This document shows, piece after piece, positions 1 through 8,255 of a stretch of DNA of 64,000 nucleotides. A program made the position numbers and the translations under genes. Each line of letters opens with the position of its first letter. The stretch's first letter is position 1. The notes under the pieces were generated by a model. The model had not been told where the DNA came from and searched no databases. It was given only the letters and a program-made list of their open reading frames with translations. This DNA comes from Paenibacillus eucommiae (GTDB taxonomy: Bacteria; Bacillota; Bacilli; Paenibacillales; NBRC-103111), in assembly GCF_017874215.1 (NCBI RefSeq), contig NZ_JAGGLB010000018.1, positions 140,415-204,414 on the forward strand, read 5' to 3'.

Positions 1-299
1 TGTCAGGCTTTTTGCTGGCGTTGACGAATCCGCTTAATATTTTATTTTGGCTAGGCATCTATGGGTCCGTTCTAGCTAAAACAGTGGAATCTCACGGCAT
101 GCAGCAAGTATTTATTTACAGCTTGGGCATTTTTATCGGCATCTTGCTGTGGGATCTCATTATGGCCGCTATTGCGAGTACGTTATTTAAGTTTGGCAGT
201 AAGCGGATTATCCAGTCCATCTCCGGGCTTGCCAGCCTATCTCTGATCGGTTTTGGACTTTATTTTGGCTATCAGGCTTTTAAAGCGGTTTTTGGTTAA
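1..299 (+). CDS. LysE/RhtB-family amino-acid exporter, C-terminal part
   Basis: Only the last ~99 residues lie in the window; the frame is open to base 3, so the apparent TTG start at base 12 is internal. The visible part has three hydrophobic stretches and the NPLNILFW segment expected in the middle of LysE/RhtB/CadD-type exporters, which are ~200-residue inner-membrane proteins that expel amino acids or related small molecules. The substrate cannot be told from this fragment. The gene is followed after a short gap by a co-oriented YqcI-family gene. Family assignment is fairly secure; function is inferred from the family. Confidence 0.75.
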   Translation, partial: SGFLLALTNPLNILFWLGIYGSVLAKTVESHGMQQVFIYSLGIFIGILLWDLIMAAIASTLFKFGSKRIIQSISGLASLSLIGFGLYFGYQAFKAVFG

Positions 300-365
300 A
301 AAAGCAGGACATTCACCTAGTGCCCCTCCCCATCATACACATACATGATGAAAGGGGTTATTACA

Positions 366-1112
366 ATGTCCGAACTGTATGCCAAAAGCTGGCTGGATCA
401 GCACGAAGCGGAATTATCCGCTTGGCAGATGGAGGCTTTCAAGGATTTCAAGGCGATGATTAACGATGAGGGCAATATGTACCCATGCATTCCTGGAAGA
501 CACGGTTTTCTATCCGACAACCTGCGATTCGGTTTTGTAGGTGACCCTGAAGCACTGACAACTCCGTTAGAGCTCGCAGCATTGTTGAAACAATATGGAC
601 AGTGCTCCAGAGAAACAGGCAAGTATGCTTCCCTGGTTGTGTTTTCACAAGCACCTCCTGCTCTAGCGGGTCCATACACTGTTCAGGACTATGAGCAAAT
701 ATTCTGGACTTTGTTAAACCGGATTAGTCAGCATGACGAGAAAGAATGGCCACAGCATATTTCAACTGATCCTGCTCATGCTTCCTGGGAGTTTTGCTTC
801 GATGGGCATCCGTATTTCACTTTTTGTGCAACCCCTGCCCATACAGCACGCAAAAGCAGACACTTCTCTACCTTTCTGTTAGCCTTTCAGCCGCGCTGGG
901 TGTTTGAGGAGATTAATGATTCTACGGTTTTTGGCCGAAAAATGAAGCAGGCGATCCGCAGCCGGTTAGTGGAGTATGATGGAATCCCTGCTCACCCTTC
1001 CTTAAACTGGTACGGTCAGAAAGATAACTTAGAGTGGAAGCAGTATTTTTTGCGCGATGATCAGGAGGCTCCATCCAGGTGCCCTTTTTCGAGGATTCAC
1101 TCACTGAAATAA
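366..1112 (+). CDS. YqcI/YcgG family protein
   Basis: A 248-residue soluble protein resembling Bacillus YqcI/YcgG. Family-like features are the YPCIPG segment near residue 38, the FGFVGDP segment near 55, and aromatic/His-rich motifs around WEFCFDGHPYFTFC (about 138-151). The biochemical function of the family is unknown to me. The start at 366 is chosen because GAAAGGGG lies 6-8 bases upstream; the in-frame ATG pair at 345/348 has no such site. The gene converges on the amino-acid permease with only 8 bases between stop codons, and no separate terminator is visible. Confidence 0.8.
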   Translation: MSELYAKSWLDQHEAELSAWQMEAFKDFKAMINDEGNMYPCIPGRHGFLSDNLRFGFVGDPEALTTPLELAALLKQYGQCSRETGKYASLVVFSQAPPALAGPYTVQDYEQIFWTLLNRISQHDEKEWPQHISTDPAHASWEFCFDGHPYFTFCATPAHTARKSRHFSTFLLAFQPRWVFEEINDSTVFGRKMKQAIRSRLVEYDGIPAHPSLNWYGQKDNLEWKQYFLRDDQEAPSRCPFSRIHSLK

Positions 1113-1120
1113 ATTCACTT

Positions 1121-2440
1121 CTACTGAATCTCTTGCTTTTTCCATTTCAGGCTCATAAAGAAAGTCACAACAGCAACCATAACTACCAAAAGCAAGCTAA
1201 CCCAGAATCCGGGTCTGCTCGCCGCTTCCATCCATGTCCCCGATACGGCTGCAGCCATTAAGGCCAAAGCAGCTGCTCCTTTGATCCACCCCCAAATAGA
1301 CAGCTTGATGACCCTGTGGACAGAAATTAAAATAAAGGACCAGGTATAGAGAAGCACGAGTCCTGCAGCTGTGGCAATATGCTCAAATATATGCTCGGGT
1401 ACCCATAAAGCCAGCATAATCGAAGCTATTAAACCCAAGACGGTTAATCCCAAAACAGGATACGGCAGCTTTCGCTGTCCTTTCTTGGCGGCAAAGCTTG
1501 GTGGGGCGTCCCCATCCTCTGCGAGAGCAGTTAACATCACCGTGACTCCATACAGGGAAGCAACTAATGTAGAAAATCCCGCAAGAATGAGTACACCGTT
1601 AAATATATGAACGAGTACATGCAAGCCCAGACTTGTTAAGCCTAATATAAACGGACTTCCTTCCTGCTGCAGCCGCTCAAGAGGTACCAGAACAAGCAGC
1701 AGCCCAATCGATGCCACATAGAGGCAAGCTACAGATATGATCATCACCCTGCCAGACTTTTTAACATTCTTGGGCTCACGCAATCCAGCGGCCATTAAGC
1801 CCATGACTTCAATACCTGCAAACGCATAAAAAGCATAAATAAATCCCATCCACATCCCTTTAAAATCCGGTGAAAAAAAAGTAAACAACTTTATGGAAGG
1901 CCCTGTTATGGCCGCATGCAGGTCAATCCAGCCAAGCCATATCGATAGGGCCAGGAAAATAAATAATACAATAGCAGATACTTTCATTACAGCAAGGAAG
2001 TTTTCCGTTTGTTCCAAACCTTTTGCTCCCAAAATTAAGACGATTAGTCCAAGACCGGCATAGATGGCGGTTAAAATCCAAAGGGCAACTTGCGGAAACC
2101 AAAATTGTGTAAAAATGGAGAGCGCCATTAAGGAGCTTCCGGAAATCAGCATCTCTGAGGACCAGTAGATCCAGCCGCTGCTAAAGCCTGCCCATCGGCC
2201 ATAAGCTTGCTTGGCATAGGTTCGAAACGAGCCCTTTTCTGGCTGTTCTGCGGTCATTCTGGCTAAAGCATCGAAAACAACGTATGTAGCCAAGGCAGCA
2301 AGGACTAGGAGAACAAGCACACTATAGGCACTTTTTTGTATAGCAATATTGGTTCCTAGAAAAAAGCCGTTGCCGATTGTGCATCCCATTCCGAGTAACG
2401 ATAAATGCCACCATTGTAAATGTCCTCGCCGTTTTGGCAT
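1121..2440 (-). CDS. APC-superfamily amino acid permease
   Basis: A 439-residue membrane protein with about 12 hydrophobic segments. The first helix carries the GCTIGNGFFLG signature of amino acid-polyamine-organocation permeases (usually IGxGLF/FLG). Length is normal for the family. It probably imports an amino acid by proton symport; the substrate cannot be read from the sequence. The ATG at 2440 is preceded by AAGGGGTG at suitable spacing. It ends 8 bases from the convergent YqcI-like gene. The upstream neighbour, on the same strand, is a spore coat gene with its own terminator, so the permease likely has its own promoter. Confidence 0.85.
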   Translation of the reverse strand: MPKRRGHLQWWHLSLLGMGCTIGNGFFLGTNIAIQKSAYSVLVLLVLAALATYVVFDALARMTAEQPEKGSFRTYAKQAYGRWAGFSSGWIYWSSEMLISGSSLMALSIFTQFWFPQVALWILTAIYAGLGLIVLILGAKGLEQTENFLAVMKVSAIVLFIFLALSIWLGWIDLHAAITGPSIKLFTFFSPDFKGMWMGFIYAFYAFAGIEVMGLMAAGLREPKNVKKSGRVMIISVACLYVASIGLLLVLVPLERLQQEGSPFILGLTSLGLHVLVHIFNGVLILAGFSTLVASLYGVTVMLTALAEDGDAPPSFAAKKGQRKLPYPVLGLTVLGLIASIMLALWVPEHIFEHIATAAGLVLLYTWSFILISVHRVIKLSIWGWIKGAAALALMAAAVSGTWMEAASRPGFWVSLLLVVMVAVVTFFMSLKWKKQEIQ

Positions 2441-2514
2441 AAGTCACCCCTTGGTATTTCCTTAAAGGAAAACTAATTTTGCGAGCCTCTAATGGGCTGA
2501 TTTCTTGAGCATAA

Positions 2515-2556
2515 AGCCAAAAAAACCTTCCAAATTTAATTTGAAAGGTTCTTTGG
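2515..2556 (-). terminator. Rho-independent terminator of the coat protein gene
   Basis: Read on the minus strand, AACCTTTC and GGAAGGTT pair around an AT-rich loop and are followed by a run of seven T. It starts about 25 bases after the coat gene stop codon. Confidence 0.8.
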
Positions 2557-2576
2557 CTGGAGTCAGAGCCTATTCA

Positions 2577-3293
2577 TTATACGAGGTAATTAGAAGGCGC
2601 ATAGCTATTAAGCATCTGTACCATATCCTGCTGAGCAAGCTGAGGTACCTGGTAGTAATGTCTTTTATTTTGATAAAGGAAAAGCTCATAGCCCATTTCA
2701 ATAAAGTTAGGCACACTATCTGCCATCATACGGCGCAGCACAGGGTTAGTAATTTCTAAAGAAGTCATTGCAAGCAGCGATCCAGTAGATTTAACTAGAC
2801 CTAGCATATAAGCGGAAATGCCTGCGTCCTTAACTTCGTTTATCGAAGTCATTGGTTTCTTCGGAGACATCTTCTGCAAGCCATAGACCACTTGGTTATT
2901 TTGATCCATTTTATAAGTTTGAGTAGGATGCGAAGGATCCATTCCGGTTGAGAAAGCTTCAACTGAAATGTTATACAGGTCCGTTATAAAATGATGCTGC
3001 GTATGCAGAATACGCTTCAGCTCCTGGTCCTGAATCAAAGGTTCAAACAGTACATATTGATCCAACAAGCTAATAAAGCCAGCCAAAATCTCATGGGCAT
3101 CAAACATTTCATGTCCACCATGATTCATGTTCTGCTGATTCATACCTGAATTCATGTTAGCATTCATTCCTTGATTCATGCCTGTTTGGATTGGACGCAT
3201 CGCCTGATTCATGTTTGAATTCATGCTTGAATTCATGTTCGGATTCATGTTTGAATTCGGCGCCGAAGCTGGTTGAAAATATGAGTTATGCAT
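2577..3293 (-). CDS. CotF-family spore coat protein with Met-Asn repeat N-terminus
   Basis: A 238-residue protein with two parts. Residues ~10-60 are a low-complexity tract of MN dipeptides (NMNPNMNSSMNSNMN, GMNQGMNANMNSGMN). Residues ~60-235 are helical and resemble the CotF/ferritin-like coat family (EILAGFISLLDQYV, HTQHHFITDLYN). CotF proteins sit in the inner spore coat. The start at 3293 is chosen for GGAGGT 11 bases upstream; the longer frame to 3329 has no ribosome site. The transcript ends at a terminator just downstream. The MN tract is a probable fast-evolving linker. Confidence 0.8.
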   Translation of the reverse strand: MHNSYFQPASAPNSNMNPNMNSSMNSNMNQAMRPIQTGMNQGMNANMNSGMNQQNMNHGGHEMFDAHEILAGFISLLDQYVLFEPLIQDQELKRILHTQHHFITDLYNISVEAFSTGMDPSHPTQTYKMDQNNQVVYGLQKMSPKKPMTSINEVKDAGISAYMLGLVKSTGSLLAMTSLEITNPVLRRMMADSVPNFIEMGYELFLYQNKRHYYQVPQLAQQDMVQMLNSYAPSNYLV

Positions 3294-3450
3294 ACGTTCT
3301 AAATACCTCCCAAAAGTTTTACTTCCCATATATCATTGGTAATATCCACTGAAGTTATTCATGATTTACCCAAGTCTGGAATAAGTCCTTGCTGTGAAAG
3401 CCAAACTGTTTAGGAAAGCGAAAGCGGAAAGCTTAATGAGGAGTGAGTCA

Positions 3451-4059
3451 ATGAAACATCAGCTAACGCATCAGACCTTGCTGGTTCCAGCAAAAGAAGG
3501 CCGCGGCTTTTTGCTTGAAAAGGGGCAATTGATAAAAGTGATAGATGAGGAGGGTCAGCAGGTAGTTGACTTCGTTGCCTATCGGACAAGCAACCTGAAA
3601 GAGCGGCTGGATCCAAGTGTTACTATGGATGCCCTGCGGTCCATGAACCTTAAGCCCAGTGATATTCTGTACTCCAACATGTATACTCCCCTGCTCACTA
3701 TCCTGGAGGATACTGTCGGCAAGCATGATCTCATCAATTCAGCCTGCCGTCCTGAAATGTATACATTTTTATATGATAAAACGAATCATGCTAGCTGCTA
3801 TCACAATTTAAATGCCGCGCTTGCCCCGTTCGGAATTCCGCAGCCTGATCAGCACTACACGTTTAATATTTTTATGAACACAATCGTCGATGAGCAAGGA
3901 AATATTGAGGTAAAAGCTCCTTTATCCAAGGCAGGCGATTATATCCTGATGAGGGCAGAGCTGGATCTCATAGTCGCTGTATCCGCATGTCCCTGTGAGG
4001 AAAGTGATTGTAACGGTTACCACTGCTCACCTATTCGTGTCGAGATTCTCCCTAACTAG
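3451..4059 (+). CDS. DUF1989 / urea carboxylase-associated family protein
   Basis: A 202-residue protein of the DUF1989 family (urea amidolyase-associated proteins). It has the typical opening of a short beta strand, a GxGxxF-like turn and the QQVVDFVAY core near residues 31-39, then CRPEMYTFLY, a His-rich ASCYHNLNAAL segment and the C-terminal ACPCEESDCNGYHCSPI Cys/His cluster. That cluster suggests metal binding. The reaction is not established here. No urea carboxylase gene is adjacent, so the usual context is absent. GAGGAGTGAG precedes the ATG at 3451, which is preferred to the longer in-frame start at 3394. Confidence 0.8.
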   Translation: MKHQLTHQTLLVPAKEGRGFLLEKGQLIKVIDEEGQQVVDFVAYRTSNLKERLDPSVTMDALRSMNLKPSDILYSNMYTPLLTILEDTVGKHDLINSACRPEMYTFLYDKTNHASCYHNLNAALAPFGIPQPDQHYTFNIFMNTIVDEQGNIEVKAPLSKAGDYILMRAELDLIVAVSACPCEESDCNGYHCSPIRVEILPN

Positions 4060-4106
4060 CTTATATGTAATCAATTAAATAACAATATTATCGCTAATAA
4101 TGCATC

Positions 4107-4141
4107 AAAACCGCCCAAAATCATCATCGGACGGTTTTTTT
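4107..4141 (+). terminator. Terminator after the DUF1989 gene
   Basis: AAAACCGCCC pairs with GGACGGTTTT (one mismatch), followed by a T run. It separates the DUF1989 gene from the gapB-like operon. Confidence 0.7.
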
Positions 4142-4157
4142 CTGCAAAAACAATTAA

Positions 4158-4204
4158 ATAATACACTATATACACTATGCATCCCTTTAATTATTGTGTA
4201 TTAT
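4158..4204 (+). promoter_or_regulatory. Promoter region of the gap operon with a 9-bp inverted repeat
   Basis: ATAATACAC (4158-4166) and GTGTATTAT (4196-4204) form a perfect inverted repeat in very AT-rich DNA directly upstream of the gap ribosome site. This is where a repressor could sit. In Bacillus subtilis CcpN controls gapB and sr1, but I do not see a convincing CcpN consensus here. The operator reading is inference. Confidence 0.35.
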
Positions 4205-4244
4205 ATATTTATATAGCATATCTTTTATAGGAGGGTTTGTTTTC

Positions 4245-5321
4245 ATGAAAATAGGAATCAACGGAACCGGAAGAATCGGCAGATTATTGCTAAGAAGAGC
4301 ATTCGATAACATTCACGGCCTGGATATTGCCGTCATTAATACAGTTAGTCCGGTGGAAACGTTGGTCCACTTGCTTCAATACGATACCGTTCATGGCAAA
4401 TGGAATGCTGTAATTGAAATCGAACAGGATCATATAATCATTAATGGTAAAAGAATTCGCATTACTTCCTCCCGCAATCCTGAACTCATTGGCTGGGATA
4501 AGTATGGCGTAGATATTGTAGTTGATGCTACAGGCAAGTTCAATGATCGTGTTGGCGCGAGCCGTCACCTGGAGTCAGGAGCTTCACGTGTCATCATTAC
4601 GGCACCAGGCAAGGAAATGGACCTCACGGTTGTCATGGGCGTAAATGAATCTGACTATGATCCCGAGAAACATTTTCTGCTTTCCACAGCCTCCTGCACA
4701 ACGAATTGTCTTGCTCCTGTCCTGCAAGTACTTGATCAAGCCTTTCAGGTGCAAAGCGGCTGGATGACTACGATCCATTCTTATACAAATGACCAGCATC
4801 ACCTGGATAATTCACATCCCGATTTACGGAGGGCCAGAGCTTGCACCCAATCCATAATTCCAACCTCCACAGGTGTACAAAAAGCGCTTAAAGACGTACT
4901 TCCACATCTGGCTCCAAAAATGCGCGGAACTTCACTCAGGGTTCCAACGCAGGACGTTTCCATCATCGATTTAACTGTACAGCTGGGACGCTCCGTCACT
5001 GTTGAAGAAGTGAAGGAAGCCTTTCTTCAGGCGATTGACGGATCTGATTCAATAGGCCGTTTTATCGATTGGAGCGACCAGCCACTCGTTTCCACCGATT
5101 ACGTAGGCAACGATAAATCAGCGATTGTTGATGCTTTGTCCACGATTGTTATGGGCAATGAGCTAAAGCTCCTGGCTTGGTATGACAATGAGTGGGGCTA
5201 TGCCTGCCGCGTTATTGATTTTGTCAATTATTTAAAAAGCTGCGAGCTGTTAGCAATCCCAGACAGCAGAAGGCTCATTTTGGATGAAATGTACACAGCG
5301 TCTAAAACCATGGAGGTGTAA
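4245..5321 (+). CDS. gapB: Glyceraldehyde-3-phosphate dehydrogenase, GapB-like
   Basis: A 358-residue type I GAPDH that interconverts glyceraldehyde-3-P and 1,3-bisphosphoglycerate. The Rossmann motif is INGTGRIG (5-12), the catalytic Cys is in ASCTTNC (about C151), the base His in TTIHSY (about H178), and AWYDNEWGYACRV lies near the C-terminus. After strand beta-2 it reads AVINTVSP where NAD-specific enzymes read VNDLTD; the Asp that contacts the NAD ribose is absent. That and the overall pattern (VVDATGKFN, RRARACTQSIIP) resemble the NADP-preferring gluconeogenic GapB. It is ~20 residues longer than usual at the C-terminus. The start at 4245 follows TAGGAGGG; the upstream extension to 4194 is not used. 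An SR1P-like gene follows in the same transcript. Confidence 0.88.
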   Translation: MKIGINGTGRIGRLLLRRAFDNIHGLDIAVINTVSPVETLVHLLQYDTVHGKWNAVIEIEQDHIIINGKRIRITSSRNPELIGWDKYGVDIVVDATGKFNDRVGASRHLESGASRVIITAPGKEMDLTVVMGVNESDYDPEKHFLLSTASCTTNCLAPVLQVLDQAFQVQSGWMTTIHSYTNDQHHLDNSHPDLRRARACTQSIIPTSTGVQKALKDVLPHLAPKMRGTSLRVPTQDVSIIDLTVQLGRSVTVEEVKEAFLQAIDGSDSIGRFIDWSDQPLVSTDYVGNDKSAIVDALSTIVMGNELKLLAWYDNEWGYACRVIDFVNYLKSCELLAIPDSRRLILDEMYTASKTMEV

Positions 5322-5327
5322 ATCAAA

Positions 5328-5510
5328 ATGGAATTGAAAAATGAAAGCACTGTAGAAAGCACTGTAATACCCGTCCAGCAGCAAGTAGAATTAGGCACGA
5401 TCTTATGCCGGCACTGCAACGAAATCATCGGAACCCTGCCAACCCGCGGCGTCAAAAAAATGTACAGTGAGTGCAAAGATGGTGCTTGCTTGCTAACACC
5501 TAAGAATTGA
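5328..5510 (+). CDS. SR1P-like GapA-binding peptide, putative zinc ribbon
   Basis: A 60-residue protein whose C-terminal ~38 residues (GTILCRHC from residue 23, MYSECKDGAC from 45) match the pattern of SR1P, the small peptide made from the dual-function RNA SR1 in Bacillus subtilis, which binds GapA. Cys 27, 30, 49 and 54 form two pairs fit for a metal site. The first ~21 residues (Glu/Ser/Val/Gln-rich) are extra compared with SR1P (39 residues). GGAGGTG overlapping the end of gap is 9 bases from the ATG, so the two genes are translationally close and co-transcribed, ending at the terminator at 5549. The family call is from pattern memory. Confidence 0.72.
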   Translation: MELKNESTVESTVIPVQQQVELGTILCRHCNEIIGTLPTRGVKKMYSECKDGACLLTPKN

Positions 5511-5548
5511 TGAATGAATGAATTGATAACATTATACAAATAACAGCT

Positions 5549-5587
5549 AAATGTGAGTCTGCCGAGGTGGCAGGTTCACATTTTTTT
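5549..5587 (+). terminator. Terminator of the gap-SR1P operon
   Basis: AAATGTGA/TCACATTT outer arms and CTGCC/GGCAG inner arms, followed by seven T. A strong intrinsic terminator. Confidence 0.88.
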
Positions 5588-5616
5588 GTTTGGGACGACT
5601 TTTGGGGGTCCATTGC

Positions 5617-5648
5617 AAAAAAAAGGAACCCGGCCATTGGCCAGGTTC
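5617..5648 (-). terminator. Terminator of kbl
   Basis: GAACCCGGCC/GGCCAGGTTC with an eight-T run on the minus strand, about 120 bases after the kbl stop. Confidence 0.82.
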
Positions 5649-5766
5649 AAAGGTGTTTATATTAAAAGGGGGTTATGACAGTATATTACCCACCTATTGT
5701 TAAGGTTCTTTAACAGAAATATTTCATTTGTGTTACAAAATGTTAATCCCAAAAAGTTAAGCTATC

Positions 5767-6942
5767 CTACAGCAGTCCAAACTGTTTACCCGCAAGCTCC
5801 AGCCGATCCAGTGCGAAATCGAGGTCCTCGATCGTATGATTCGCCGTAATAATCAGCCTTACCCGGCCTTTATCCAGAGCAACCGTCGGATACACGATGC
5901 CTTGGGCAAAGATCCCTTCCTGCAAAAGGCGATCAGAAAATTGCATGGTCTTCTCAGGCGTTCCGACAATAATGGGAATAATCGGCGTTTCACTTTGTCC
6001 TGTATCGAAGCCAAGTGAACGCACTTTACCGCGGAAATATTCTGTATTGCTCCACAGACGCTCCATGCGATCTGAACTGCTTTGCAGCACCCGAATCGCT
6101 GCGAGACATGTCGCGGCAACAGCCGGAGGCTGGGAAGTGCTGAACAGAAACGGCCGTGCTTTATGGATCAGGAAATCCTTCAACAGCTGCGAACCAGCCA
6201 TGTAGCCACCCACAGCCCCAATTGCTTTAGATAGTGTCCCGACTTGAATATGAACACGGCCGTGCAGGTTGAAGTGATCAGCAGATCCTTTACCATTGCG
6301 GCCAAGGACGCCGCTTGCATGCGCATCGTCAACATACACAATGGCATCGTAACGCTCCGCAAGCTCAACAATTTCAGGCAGAGGCGCGATATCACCATCC
6401 ATGCTGAATACGCCATCGGTGACAACAACTCTGGAACGGTAAGAGCCGCTTGCTTTGAGATGCTCTTCTAACTGGTCGAGATTTTTGTGAGCGAAGATCG
6501 CTCTGTTTGCCTTAGTCAGTCTAATCCCGTCAATGATGCTGGCATGATTTAATTCATCGCTGATGACAATATCCTCTTGTCCCAGCATTGAACCTAGAAT
6601 TCCTTGGTTTGTTGTAAAGCCTGACTGGAAAACAAGTGCCGCCTCCGTACCTTTAAACGCCGCCAGCTCCTGCTCAAGTACTTCATGAATGCGCAGAGTT
6701 CCCGTTATCGTACGAACCGACCCGCTGCCCACTCCGTATTCTTCGATCGCTTCAATTGCTGCTTTTTTCATATCGGGATGATTCGTTAAACCCAAATAAT
6801 TGTTGGAGGACAGCTGCAATATCCTTCTGCAACCGAGCTCCATCCACGTATCTGCCGCACTGTCCCAAACAGTTAGCGGACGATAGCGGCCTTCTTTTTT
6901 CAAAAGCTCCAGTTCGGTAAGAAGATGGTTAAGCTTATTCAT
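5767..6942 (-). CDS. kbl: Glycine C-acetyltransferase (2-amino-3-ketobutyrate CoA ligase)
   Basis: A 391-residue PLP enzyme of the alpha-oxoamine synthase family. It cleaves 2-amino-3-ketobutyrate with CoA to glycine and acetyl-CoA. Visible motifs are LSSNNYLGL near residue 41, GSGSVRTITGT near 71, DELNHASIIDG, VYVDDAHASGVLG (PLP-contacting Asp and His) and VGTLSKAIGAVGG holding the Schiff-base Lys. The start at 6942 is chosen because AAAGGG is 9 bases upstream; the ATG at 6951 sits on top of it. BioF-type enzymes share these motifs, but the adjacent threonine dehydrogenase argues for Kbl. It is downstream of tdh, 69 bases away. Confidence 0.9.
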   Translation of the reverse strand: MNKLNHLLTELELLKKEGRYRPLTVWDSAADTWMELGCRRILQLSSNNYLGLTNHPDMKKAAIEAIEEYGVGSGSVRTITGTLRIHEVLEQELAAFKGTEAALVFQSGFTTNQGILGSMLGQEDIVISDELNHASIIDGIRLTKANRAIFAHKNLDQLEEHLKASGSYRSRVVVTDGVFSMDGDIAPLPEIVELAERYDAIVYVDDAHASGVLGRNGKGSADHFNLHGRVHIQVGTLSKAIGAVGGYMAGSQLLKDFLIHKARPFLFSTSQPPAVAATCLAAIRVLQSSSDRMERLWSNTEYFRGKVRSLGFDTGQSETPIIPIIVGTPEKTMQFSDRLLQEGIFAQGIVYPTVALDKGRVRLIITANHTIEDLDFALDRLELAGKQFGLL

Positions 6943-7011
6943 CACATACATCCCTTTCTACATTCGCCTCTTTGACTCCTATGTGAAACCTATCATACAC
7001 TATAATGATTT

Positions 7012-8055
7012 CTATTCATGGTTGAAAACTATTTTGCCACATTGCCCCGTTTTCATTAGCTCAAACGCTTCTTCATAGCGGTCCAAAGTGAAGCGGTGCG
7101 TAACCAGACCATTTAAATTCAGCCGGCCAGTATCGAGGAGCCCTTTCATTTGATACCAAGTCTGATACATCCTCCTGCCTGTAATTCCTTCAATACGAAT
7201 GCCTTTAAAAATAATCTGCTTAGCCAAATCAAGCGGAACATCTCCGTTAGGAATACCTAATAACGAAACCCGCGCCGCCTGGGCCGCCGCGTCAAAGCCA
7301 TCCCGAATCGCGGCTGCATGCCCGGACATTTCGAGCACTACCTCCGCCCCTTCCCCATGCGTGTATGCTCTGATCGCTTCTACCATTGGGGTCTCCTTGC
7401 TATTAATCGTACAATCCGCCCCCATGTCGCGGGCCATTTGCAAACGGAAAGGATTAATGTCAACAGCCATAATAGGACCCGCTCCGCATGCCTTGGCTAC
7501 TGCTATAGCCATCAGTCCGATCGCGCCTGTGCCTATGACTGCAACGGATTTGCCAACTATGTCGCCTGAGAGAACAGTTTGTACGGCATTCCCCAGCGGA
7601 TCCTGCAGACATGCAAGCTCGAATGACATGGCCGGATCATTGTGGATCACATTAGCAGCTTGAACGACTGCGAACTCGGCAAAGCAACCTGGTGCTGAAA
7701 TGCCAAAGCTGCGCGTATTCGGGCATACATGAGCTTGCCCTGTCCGGCATGATTTGCACATACCGCATACCATATGCCCCTCAGCCGATACGTGATCACC
7801 TACTATGACATTCGTAACCCGTTCTCCCACCGCTTCAACGATTCCCGAAAATTCATGGCCAAACACATTTGGTGTGACCACCGCACTTTCCGCCCAGGCA
7901 TCCCAGTTATAAATGTGCAAATCAGTGCCACAAATAGATGTATTCTTGATTCGCACCAATATTTCGTCAGGACCATAGGCCGGAACCGCTACATGCTTCA
8001 GCACCGCTCCACTCGCCCGATTTTCCTTAACAAGGCCGATCATTGTCTGTTCCAT
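7012..8055 (-). CDS. tdh: L-threonine 3-dehydrogenase
   Basis: A 347-residue zinc-dependent medium-chain dehydrogenase oxidising threonine to 2-amino-3-ketobutyrate with NAD. Motifs: SICGTDLHIYNWDAW with the catalytic-zinc Cys and the His typical of Tdh, GHEFSGIVEAVG, the structural-zinc cluster CGMCKSCRTGQAHVC, and the NAD fold VAVIGTGAIGLMA near residue 172. Length matches the family. AGGTG lies before the ATG. It forms an operon with kbl, giving a two-step route from threonine to glycine and acetyl-CoA. A divergent XRE-cupin regulator lies 200 bases upstream. Confidence 0.93.
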   Translation of the reverse strand: MEQTMIGLVKENRASGAVLKHVAVPAYGPDEILVRIKNTSICGTDLHIYNWDAWAESAVVTPNVFGHEFSGIVEAVGERVTNVIVGDHVSAEGHMVCGMCKSCRTGQAHVCPNTRSFGISAPGCFAEFAVVQAANVIHNDPAMSFELACLQDPLGNAVQTVLSGDIVGKSVAVIGTGAIGLMAIAVAKACGAGPIMAVDINPFRLQMARDMGADCTINSKETPMVEAIRAYTHGEGAEVVLEMSGHAAAIRDGFDAAAQAARVSLLGIPNGDVPLDLAKQIIFKGIRIEGITGRRMYQTWYQMKGLLDTGRLNLNGLVTHRFTLDRYEEAFELMKTGQCGKIVFNHE

Positions 8056-8255
8056 ATTAGCACCTGCTCGCTTCTTTTCGTTTTATTATATTATACATAC
8101 GTATCATATAACGCACAATACCTTATTGAGCTTTCTTTTAAAAATATTTGTGTGTGAGCGGGTTAGACAAGTTTGGGTCTGGCATTTGTCTGCGCATACC
8201 CTTCATCGTATAATAGAATATAAAATCGAAATTAAGAACCAATCGGAGGGCAACA

